DNA of 64,000 nucleotides from Pedobacter hartonius (GTDB lineage Bacteria > Bacteroidota > Bacteroidia > Sphingobacteriales > Sphingobacteriaceae). The position numbers were made by a program, and so were the translations under genes. Each line of letters begins with the position of its first letter. Position 1 is the stretch's first letter. The notes beneath the pieces are model-generated. The model ran no database searches and was not told where the DNA came from. It worked only from the letters and a program-made list of their open reading frames with translations. The DNA lies in the NCBI RefSeq assembly GCF_900107535.1, contig NZ_FNRA01000001.1:248001-312000 (forward strand), given 5' to 3'. This document shows, piece after piece, positions 1 through 7,623 of the stretch.

Positions 1-510
1 CGCTACTGAGAAGAAATGTCTTCCTACATCAAGGTGCATTCCGCGGTATTTGAACCTTGGATAATCCATAATCACACTTGCAGGTATATCTATCTCCTGT
101 CCTTTTTTCTCAGGCATCATCTGCATGAGCGACTGTACGCCATAGAATAAACCGGCGCCCTTACCTGTTACGGTAATTGTTTTGGCATTCACCGTCAGTT
201 TATACCCTTCCTCCGGCAGTTTATCGGCGCCATCAGCGGTCAGCAGGATTGCCCTTTCAGTACCTGCTGCACTTTTTGTGGTTCTCAGTGCAAAGCCGCC
301 TTTGCCGGTGATAAATGCGTTCAGCATGTCAGCCGTAGCTGTATTAGGTACCTCATTTGAGATCAGGACAACGGTTTTATCGAGTTTAAAGAAACCTGAT
401 TGCCGCTCCAGCGTTACAGGGGCAGGGATGATCCCTAAATTTTCATCTGTCTGAGCATTTACGCTCAGCGTTACAAATGCCAGGATCAGTCCTGAGATAA
501 CCTTCTTCAT
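1..510 (-). CDS. GH20 beta-N-acetylhexosaminidase, N-terminal part (runs off the left edge)
   Basis: The first 170 codons of an exported protein are visible; the 3' part lies outside the window. It starts MKKVISGLILAFVTLSVNAQ, a clear signal peptide, then IIPAPVTLERQSGFFKL, typical of the N-terminal GH20b domain of family 20 hexosaminidases, and ends near RGMHLDVGRHFFS, the start of the GH20 barrel. The family removes terminal beta-linked GlcNAc or GalNAc in the periplasm or at the cell surface. Its ATG (508-510) overlaps the TGA of the upstream GH3 gene (ATGA), so the two are probably translationally coupled. It is the last visible gene of the glycosidase operon. The catalytic Asp-Glu pair is beyond the edge and cannot be checked. 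Confidence 0.88.
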   Translation of the reverse strand, partial: MKKVISGLILAFVTLSVNAQTDENLGIIPAPVTLERQSGFFKLDKTVVLISNEVPNTATADMLNAFITGKGGFALRTTKSAAGTERAILLTADGADKLPEEGYKLTVNAKTITVTGKGAGLFYGVQSLMQMMPEKKGQEIDIPASVIMDYPRFKYRGMHLDVGRHFFSVA

Positions 511-2909
511 AGTTTATAGTTTTTGTTTATATTAATTTTCTTTTCCAGTTTGATCTCCTGTGAACCTGCTCCTATTCTAAGTGTAAAGTCCCCCGCTTCA
601 ACAACTTTCTGCATTTGCTGGTTCAGCAAACTCAAATCCTGTTTATGCAGTACAAAAGATACCGTTTTTGTTTGTCCTGCTTTGATATTTATACGGCTGA
701 AAGCCTTCAGTTGCTCTACAGGCGTAACCACAGAAGAAACATCATCCCGCACGTATAACTGTGTCACCTCATCCCCGTCCCTGTCACTCTCATTGGTTAC
801 AGCCACACTTACATTCAGTGTCAGGTCATCCGCTTCGCTTACTTCTGCTTTCAGGTCACTATACTTAAATTTACTAAAACTTAAGCCATATCCAAAACTA
901 TAAAGCGGGCTCGCAGGGCCTTCCACATAATCATGTCTGGAGGAGTTCTGGTAGTTATAGTAAACCGGCAGTTGGCCTACAGATCTTGGGATCGAAACAG
1001 GCAACCTTCCGGCAGGGTTATAATCACCAAATAAAACATCAGCAATTGCATTTCCACCTTCCTGTCCGGGGTACCAGGCAGAAACAATGGCTGACACATG
1101 TTCAGCAGGCCAGTTCAGGTTCAAAGGCCTGCCGCCAATGAACACAAGGATCACAGGTTTGCCTGTTTTAACCACGGCCTGCAATAACTCCAGCTGCCTA
1201 CCCATCAGGTCGAGCGTAGAGCGGTCAAATCCTTCACCGCTTTCCATATCGCTCAGGCCGGTAGTTCCCTGACTTACAGTAGCTGCGCCGGTGCTGATAT
1301 ACTCGGTTTTAAAATCGCGTGCACTGGAACCTCCCAGTACAACAACCGCCACGTCCGACTGTTCCGCAGCAGCCACTGCATCAGCAATGTGAACATCCGC
1401 CGTATCCCTGATTGCACAGCCCTTTACATAGTTTACTTTGGCAGAAGGCAGTTTAGCTTTTATACCTTCCAAAACGGTGATAATGGCTTTAGGATCCTGC
1501 GGCGCAGTATAGTCGCCCAGCTGGTTGTAGACATTATCAGCATTTGGCCCGATTACTGCGATAGAACCAATATTTTTCTTTAGCGGAAGGGCAGACGATT
1601 CATTCTTCAGAAGGATCAATGATTCCTGTGCCACCTTACGCGCCAATGCTACTGTGGCAGCATTCCTTACAAATTTCTGAGCCGCTTTAGGGTCAACATA
1701 AGGGTTTTCAAATAAGCCCATTTCAAACTTCTGCGTCAGCAGGCGGCCAACTGCCTCATCAATTCTTTGCTGGGAAACGCGGCCATCTTTAACGGCTGCA
1801 AGCAAGGGCGCAGAAAAAATCTGCCCGCCAAGATCGTTATCCAGCCCCGCATTCATAGCCAATACAGCTGCATCAGCAGGATTTGCTGCCACATGCTGCG
1901 TCATTACCAGGCCGTCTATACTTCCCAGATCGGAAACTGAAAAACCTTTGAATCCCCATTGTTTATGCAAAAGTGTATCCAGCAGGTATGGGTTACTGCT
2001 GCATGGAACCCCGTCTACAGAATTGTAGGCAGCCATGATCGATAAGGCACCAGCTTTAACCGTAGCTTCAAATGGCAGAAGATAACTGCTGAGCAGCTCT
2101 CTTCTGCCAGGGTTGATCAGGCCGGCGTTATGACCGCCTTCAGGGGCACCATAAGCGGTAAAATGTTTCAGCGTGGAAATGATATTCACCCCGCTGTTCA
2201 GCATGTTGTTTACACCCTGAAATCCTCTGACCATAGCCACTCCCATCGTACTGTTGAGGAACTCATCTTCACCATAGGTTTCTTCCACTCTTGACCATCT
2301 CGGTTCACGGGCAAGATCAAGCACCGGGCCGTATCCGATATGCGCACCCTGAAGCCTTGCTTCCTTAGCAATGGCAGTTGCCATCGACTGAATCAGCAGT
2401 GGGTCCCAGGTGCTGCTTTGGCCAATGGAGGTTGGGAACACCGTAGTACCGATGGCCATATGTCCATGCGGGCATTCTTCGGCAATAAAAACGGGTATCT
2501 GTAAACGTGTATGTTCTATAATATATTTCTGCAGCGCATTGGTAGCCAATGCCGCTTTGTAAGGATCAAGTCCTGTTTCCAGCGTCTTCTGCGTCCAGGG
2601 ATCGGCTCTCAGCGTTGCCCAGAGCATCCCGGTCTGCTGAGCTTCCGCAGCCTTTTTGAATTTCTCAGAAGCAATCACCCCCTTACCCTTTTTCTCATAC
2701 ATTTCCCATCCCAGCAGGGTAGAAAGCTGGCCCACTTTTTCTTCAATGGTCATTTTTCCCAGCAGGTCTTTCAGCCTTTCGGGCACTGCAGCTTTGGGGT
2801 TTTTATAAAGCGGAACTTCTTTTTTTTGTGCAAAAACCAGTGCAGGACTGCACACAAAAAAGAGAACTGGCAAAAGCCAGTTCTTTAATTTATCTTGATT
2901 CGTAAACAT
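507..2909 (-). CDS. GH3 beta-glucosidase/beta-xylosidase-type glycosidase
   Basis: This 800-aa exported enzyme has a signal peptide ending near ALVFAQ (residue 28), a GH3 N-terminal barrel, a GH3 C-terminal alpha/beta domain and a fibronectin III-like tail (about residues 690-785). The catalytic nucleophile is Asp327 in the GFSVSDLGS motif, and KHF (about 248-250) is the family's substrate-binding Lys-His. GH3 members remove single beta-linked glucose, xylose or GlcNAc residues. Among the mannose, fucose and GlcNAc enzymes around it, a role on a beta-linked residue of the same glycan is inferred. The exact sugar cannot be read from sequence. It lies 21 bp after the GH125 gene and overlaps the GH20 start by 3 bp. 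Confidence 0.92.
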   Translation of the reverse strand: MFTNQDKLKNWLLPVLFFVCSPALVFAQKKEVPLYKNPKAAVPERLKDLLGKMTIEEKVGQLSTLLGWEMYEKKGKGVIASEKFKKAAEAQQTGMLWATLRADPWTQKTLETGLDPYKAALATNALQKYIIEHTRLQIPVFIAEECPHGHMAIGTTVFPTSIGQSSTWDPLLIQSMATAIAKEARLQGAHIGYGPVLDLAREPRWSRVEETYGEDEFLNSTMGVAMVRGFQGVNNMLNSGVNIISTLKHFTAYGAPEGGHNAGLINPGRRELLSSYLLPFEATVKAGALSIMAAYNSVDGVPCSSNPYLLDTLLHKQWGFKGFSVSDLGSIDGLVMTQHVAANPADAAVLAMNAGLDNDLGGQIFSAPLLAAVKDGRVSQQRIDEAVGRLLTQKFEMGLFENPYVDPKAAQKFVRNAATVALARKVAQESLILLKNESSALPLKKNIGSIAVIGPNADNVYNQLGDYTAPQDPKAIITVLEGIKAKLPSAKVNYVKGCAIRDTADVHIADAVAAAEQSDVAVVVLGGSSARDFKTEYISTGAATVSQGTTGLSDMESGEGFDRSTLDLMGRQLELLQAVVKTGKPVILVFIGGRPLNLNWPAEHVSAIVSAWYPGQEGGNAIADVLFGDYNPAGRLPVSIPRSVGQLPVYYNYQNSSRHDYVEGPASPLYSFGYGLSFSKFKYSDLKAEVSEADDLTLNVSVAVTNESDRDGDEVTQLYVRDDVSSVVTPVEQLKAFSRINIKAGQTKTVSFVLHKQDLSLLNQQMQKVVEAGDFTLRIGAGSQEIKLEKKININKNYKL

Positions 2910-2930
2910 TTTGGTAAAAGGGTTAACAAT

Positions 2931-4349
2931 TTAACTCAATAAGTGGGGTTTTGTCTGGAAGACTTCCCACAGGAATTCACCAAAAATGGTGTTTGTCCAC
3001 GCGAACCAGGAACGGGTAAAAGTTTCAGGATGATCTTTTTTATAGGATTCATGCATAAAACCTGTGCCTGCATGGCTCTTTTTCAACCATGCGATACATT
3101 GTTTAATTTCTGCGTCGTCATCGCTGGTTAACCCTCTGGCAATAATGCTCAGTGGCCAGATCATATCCTGCTGTTCAACGTGCGGTCCGCCGATACCTTC
3201 GCTTTCTACACCTTTATAAAAATATGGATTGTGCTCAGACAGCGCGAATTTACGCGTATTCTGGTAGATAGGATCCGTATTTTTTACCGCATTCAGGTAA
3301 GGCAGGGCAAGCAGACTGGGTACATTTGCGTCGTCCATCAGGTTCACATTACCAAAACCGTCCACTTCAAATGCGTATATTTTACCGTGAACAGGGTGTT
3401 CAACTATTGCATATTTCTGAATGGCTGTTTCCACTTCCAGTGCCAGGGCAGTAAATTCGGCAGCCAAAGTTGTATCCTTGTGTACTGTAGTCAGCAACTC
3501 AGCGATCTGCCTTAAACTCACCACTGCAAAAAGGTTTGAAGGGACCAGAAAAGGAAAAATCGTAGCATCATCACTTGGCCTGAACATCGAGCAGATCAGC
3601 CCGACAGGTTTTACAGGAAAGCCGTAACCTGCCATAGGTAAACTATCGGTTGGTTTTCCGGTGACACGCTGGAAAGTATAAGGCCCAAGGCCTGTTTTAC
3701 GCTGTTGTTCCTTAAAGGTTGCCAGGATCTGCTGAACAGCTTTTTTCCATTCGTCATCATATGGAGTTACATCTCCGGTAATTTTCCAGTAATTGTAGGC
3801 GAGGCGCATGGTGTAACAAAGGGAGTCGATCTCCCATTTACGTTCATGTACGCCGGGTTGCATATGCGTATGGTCACTCTCCCATTCGCTTTTCTGTTCA
3901 CCGGTATGGTAAAAAGCGTTCGCATAAGGGTCTTTCAGTACATACGTTGTCTGACGGTTGATCACACCTGCAATCAGGTCCTGCAGCTTTTTATCTTCCT
4001 TCATAAAAGAAAGATATGGCCACACCTGTGCAGAACTGTCCCTGAGCCACATGGCATCAATATCACCTGTAATTACATACGTGTCCGGTTTTCCGTTGCC
4101 GGAAGTGTAGGTCACAGTAGTATCCAGTGTGTTTGGAAGGCAATTATTAAACAACCATCCCAATTCCTTATCAGTCACTTTTTTCTGGAACTTAAGAATT
4201 GCTTTTTCTACAGCGGGGCTGCTGAATCTTCTTTTGTTCATTGGCACCCTCACGTTAGGGTAAGCCAATTCAAAAGCACTCAGTTCCTTACTCAATAGGA
4301 GCCCTGCGGTGAGCAGGCTGGTGTTGGTAATAAAGTCTTTTCTATTCAT
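2931..4349 (-). CDS. GH125 exo-alpha-1,6-mannosidase
   Basis: The 472-aa protein matches family GH125 (formerly DUF1237), metal-independent inverting exo-alpha-1,6-mannosidases. The diagnostic DIDAMWLRDSSAQ segment lies near residue 97, with EGIGGPHV and MHESY motifs later. Known GH125 enzymes trim alpha-1,6-mannose from N-glycans after GH92 enzymes remove alpha-1,2 and alpha-1,3 branches. The N-terminus MNRKDFITNTSLLTAGLLL looks like an export signal of the Tat-like or lipid-free type, although only an Arg-Lys pair is present. It sits between the MFS transporter and the GH3 gene with gaps of about 20 bp on each side, which supports one transcript. Confidence 0.93.
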   Translation of the reverse strand: MNRKDFITNTSLLTAGLLLSKELSAFELAYPNVRVPMNKRRFSSPAVEKAILKFQKKVTDKELGWLFNNCLPNTLDTTVTYTSGNGKPDTYVITGDIDAMWLRDSSAQVWPYLSFMKEDKKLQDLIAGVINRQTTYVLKDPYANAFYHTGEQKSEWESDHTHMQPGVHERKWEIDSLCYTMRLAYNYWKITGDVTPYDDEWKKAVQQILATFKEQQRKTGLGPYTFQRVTGKPTDSLPMAGYGFPVKPVGLICSMFRPSDDATIFPFLVPSNLFAVVSLRQIAELLTTVHKDTTLAAEFTALALEVETAIQKYAIVEHPVHGKIYAFEVDGFGNVNLMDDANVPSLLALPYLNAVKNTDPIYQNTRKFALSEHNPYFYKGVESEGIGGPHVEQQDMIWPLSIIARGLTSDDDAEIKQCIAWLKKSHAGTGFMHESYKKDHPETFTRSWFAWTNTIFGEFLWEVFQTKPHLLS

Positions 4350-4369
4350 CTGTATTTGGTTTTATCGTA

Positions 4370-5656
4370 TTATATAACAGGTTGGTTTTTCAATACCGTG
4401 ATACTTTTGCCGACTTTACATCCGGTAGTAGCATAATAAAAAATGAATACGTAACATGGCACCATGATCCAGTATGCCTGCTGCGGATTAACGATATCAG
4501 CCAAACCGCCATAACACAATGGAATAACAGCTCCGCCGGCAATTCCCATAATGAGAAGTGAAGATGCCATCTTGGTGAACCTACCCACTCCGTTTAGTGC
4601 CAGTGGCCATATTGCGGGATATACCATTGAATTGGCAAAACCTAACAACGCAATAAACAATACCGACACATAACTGGTTGTAAATATAGCCACCAGGGTT
4701 AGTACTACACCCAAAGCTGCAAACCACTTCATTGCATTCTCCTGGCTGAGGTATTTGGGGATACAAACAATACCAACAAGGTATCCGAGGATCATTCCCA
4801 GCAGTGTAAACGAAGTGAAGAACTTAGCGGTAGCCAGGGGAATTCCCTGATATGCACCATAACTGATTACAGTATCGCCGGCCATAACTTCTACGCCTAC
4901 GTAAAGGAACATGGTAACCACACCCAATAAGAGGTGAGGAAACTGAAATACGCTGGTTTTACCTGCTGTAGCTATAGACACTTCTTCATCTTCTTTATCC
5001 GCATCAATTTCCGGAAGGGTAGAAAAATAGATTAAGACTGCCAGTATCACCAATACCACGATGATCACTGCATAGGGCAGGATCACTCTCGATGCAAGCA
5101 GGTTCAGCTCAGCAATCTTTGCAGCCGGGTTCATTGTCGCCAGGCGCGCATGAAATCCGTCGGCATCTTTCAGTGCGATCGCACCCAGAATAATCGGGGC
5201 AATTGCTCCTGCCACTTTGTTACAGATCCCCATTACACTGATCCTCTTTGCTGCACTGTCTGCCGGGCCGAGGATGGTAATGTAAGGGTTGGATGCAGTT
5301 TGCAGCAGCGCGAGGCCTGTTCCCTGGACAAAAAGTCCTAACAGGAACAGCGCATAGGTACGGGTAAGCGCTGCCGGGATAAAAATAAGAGCCCCCGCAC
5401 CCATTACCACCAACCCCAAAGCCATACCATTTTTAAAACCTGTTTTGTTCAAAACACCTGCTGAAGGTATAGCCATTACCAAGTAACTGATATAGAAAGC
5501 AAAAGCCACCAAGTAAGACTCAAAGTTATTGAGTTCACAGGCAAGCCTCAGATAAGGGATCAATACTGAATTTAACCAGGTTACAAATCCGAATACAAAG
5601 AACAAGGCGCCAATGATAAATATGGGCTGAATTCCTTTTTTTGCTGTTGTAGTCAT
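4370..5656 (-). CDS. FucP/NagP-type sugar:proton symporter (MFS)
   Basis: This 428-aa integral membrane protein has about 12 hydrophobic helices and belongs to the FucP-like branch of the major facilitator superfamily, which takes up fucose, glucose/galactose or GlcNAc with protons. The GALFFVFGFVTWLNSVLIPYL start and the GLFVQGTGLALLQTASNPY segment are typical of this branch. It lies between the NagB-deacetylase fusion (23 bp) and GH125 (20 bp). That context makes GlcNAc (NagP-like) or mannose the best guess, and fucose is possible because GH29 is in the same operon. The substrate cannot be decided from sequence alone. Confidence 0.88.
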   Translation of the reverse strand: MTTTAKKGIQPIFIIGALFFVFGFVTWLNSVLIPYLRLACELNNFESYLVAFAFYISYLVMAIPSAGVLNKTGFKNGMALGLVVMGAGALIFIPAALTRTYALFLLGLFVQGTGLALLQTASNPYITILGPADSAAKRISVMGICNKVAGAIAPIILGAIALKDADGFHARLATMNPAAKIAELNLLASRVILPYAVIIVVLVILAVLIYFSTLPEIDADKEDEEVSIATAGKTSVFQFPHLLLGVVTMFLYVGVEVMAGDTVISYGAYQGIPLATAKFFTSFTLLGMILGYLVGIVCIPKYLSQENAMKWFAALGVVLTLVAIFTTSYVSVLFIALLGFANSMVYPAIWPLALNGVGRFTKMASSLLIMGIAGGAVIPLCYGGLADIVNPQQAYWIMVPCYVFIFYYATTGCKVGKSITVLKNQPVI

Positions 5657-5679
5657 TTAAAAAAATATAAGAGGTTAAA

Positions 5680-7599
5680 TTAGAATTTCCATTTCACAAA
5701 AGCTTCCATCGCTTCGTATTCCGCCAGTCCGAGCTGATCATAAGCCCTTGCAGTTTCCTGCGTACGTGCTTCTGCCCTTACCCAGAACTCTCTTGAGTCG
5801 TCACCAGGAAAAACAGGAAGGTCCTTTTGGGACTGGTGTTTGAAAATCGCCAGTCTTTTTCTTTCAACCTCCTGCGGAGAAAGCGGAACGGCCATTTCTA
5901 TCTCATGGGTTTCAAATTCATGCCATGCACCTCTGTACATCCATAACCAGCAGTCTTGTGTCCAGCTTTCAGTAGCACGCAGCCTGACCATCGCCTCAAC
6001 GATAATATTGAAACATACTTTATGCGTACCATGCGGATCCGCAAAGTCGCCCGCCGCAAAGATCTGATGTGGTTTTACCTGTTGCAGCAGTTCCATGGTT
6101 TGTATGATATCATCTTCATAACTTACATTCTTCTGGAATTTACCACGGTCATAAAAAGGAAGGTCCTGGAAATGGATACGGTCATCAGACAATCCTGCAA
6201 ACCTTGCACCGGCAATTGCTTCCCCTTTTCTGATCAGTTTTTTTACTGTGCGGATCTCTTCAGGATCTGTCTGATTAGGCAGTTTCCTGCTGATAAAATC
6301 ACGCATTTCGTTATAGGTTGCGCGCAGGTCGGAAGCACCTTCTGACCTGGATTCTGCAAAATCAATATTGAATTCCATGAACCTCAGTACGTCATCATCC
6401 CAAACAGCAGTATTACCTGAAGTCTGGTAGGCCACATGAACTTCATGCCCCTGGTCTGCCAGGCGGATGAAAGTACCGCCCATAGAGATCACATCATCAT
6501 CAGGGTGCGGTGAAAAGATCACCACGCGTTTTTGTGCAGGCTGTGCACGTTCAGGGCGCTGGCTGTCATCAGCATTTGGTTTACCGCCCGGCCATCCTGT
6601 AATGGTATGCTGTAATTTATTAAAGATCTGGATATTGATATTGTACACCGGGCCGCGTTCTGTAGCCAGCTGCGCCATCCCATGGTTATTGTAATTGTCT
6701 TCAGTTAATTTCAGGATCGGTTTATTCAATTCTTTCGCCAGCCAGATCACTGCTTTGGTAACCGTAGTATCATTCCACTGACAATCTTTTACCAGCCATG
6801 GCGTATCAAAACGGGTTAAGGACAATGCCGCATCCTGGTCAAGGATGAATTCCACATTTGGCGAAAGCTGTAAGAACGTTGCAGGCACATCAGAAGACAA
6901 TTCGCCTTCCACCGCTTTTTTCACGATAGAAGCTTTTTTCTCATTCCAGGCCATCAGGATAATCTCTTTTGCTTTGAAAATGGTACCGATTCCCATGGTG
7001 ATCGCTTTGGTAGGTACATTTGCCACCCCTCCAAAATCACGTGAGGCATCTCTTCTCGTCAGATCATCCAGCGTCACCAGGCGTGTTCCTGAATTAGGTG
7101 CAGAACCCGGCTCATTAAAACCGATGTGTCCTGTTCTTCCTATACCCAGCAACTGCAGGTCAATCCCACCAAATCCACTGATCTTTTGCTCGTACTTTAA
7201 ACAGAAATCTTCGATATCTTCCCTTGCCAGTTCACCATTCGGGATATTGATGTTTTCAGGAGCGATATCGATATGGCTGAAAAGATTCTCATTCATGAAA
7301 CGGACATAACTCTGGTCCGCATCAGGTTTCATAGGATAATATTCATCCAGATTGAAGGTAACCACATTTTTAAAACTCAATCCTTCTTCTTTATGGAGAC
7401 GGATAAGTTCTTTATAAACTTTTACGGGAGTAGCACCCGTAGCGAGGCCCAATACAGCCTGTTTTCCTTGTTCCTGTTTTGAAATAATGAGGGAAGCGAT
7501 CCTTTTTGCTACGTCAACGCTTGCAGTTTGTTCATCACTGTACACGCTTACTGGCAACTTTTCGTATCGTGTCTCTTCCAATAAATTTAATCTGGACAT
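5680..7599 (-). CDS. nagB: Glucosamine-6-phosphate deaminase fused to a PIG-L/LmbE-type deacetylase
   Basis: This is a 639-aa two-domain cytoplasmic protein. Residues 1 to about 265 are a complete NagB domain that converts glucosamine-6-P to fructose-6-P and ammonia. It shows the GLATGATP loop (51-58), Asp85 in LDEYY and His158 in the GRTGHIGFNEPG motif. After a linker, residues about 355-639 form a GlcNAc-PI deacetylase-like (PIG-L/LmbE) domain with the zinc motif SPHPDDD (His365, Asp367, Asp368) and the later DPHGTHK motif. Such fusions are known in Bacteroidota, but the role of the second domain is unsettled. Deacetylation of GlcNAc-6-P or a related amino sugar is an inference. It lies in the glycosidase operon, where released GlcNAc would need this step. 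Confidence 0.93.
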   Translation of the reverse strand: MSRLNLLEETRYEKLPVSVYSDEQTASVDVAKRIASLIISKQEQGKQAVLGLATGATPVKVYKELIRLHKEEGLSFKNVVTFNLDEYYPMKPDADQSYVRFMNENLFSHIDIAPENINIPNGELAREDIEDFCLKYEQKISGFGGIDLQLLGIGRTGHIGFNEPGSAPNSGTRLVTLDDLTRRDASRDFGGVANVPTKAITMGIGTIFKAKEIILMAWNEKKASIVKKAVEGELSSDVPATFLQLSPNVEFILDQDAALSLTRFDTPWLVKDCQWNDTTVTKAVIWLAKELNKPILKLTEDNYNNHGMAQLATERGPVYNINIQIFNKLQHTITGWPGGKPNADDSQRPERAQPAQKRVVIFSPHPDDDVISMGGTFIRLADQGHEVHVAYQTSGNTAVWDDDVLRFMEFNIDFAESRSEGASDLRATYNEMRDFISRKLPNQTDPEEIRTVKKLIRKGEAIAGARFAGLSDDRIHFQDLPFYDRGKFQKNVSYEDDIIQTMELLQQVKPHQIFAAGDFADPHGTHKVCFNIIVEAMVRLRATESWTQDCWLWMYRGAWHEFETHEIEMAVPLSPQEVERKRLAIFKHQSQKDLPVFPGDDSREFWVRAEARTQETARAYDQLGLAEYEAMEAFVKWKF

Positions 7600-7623
7600 G
7601 TTTGTTTAAGTATTTAGGGTTAT

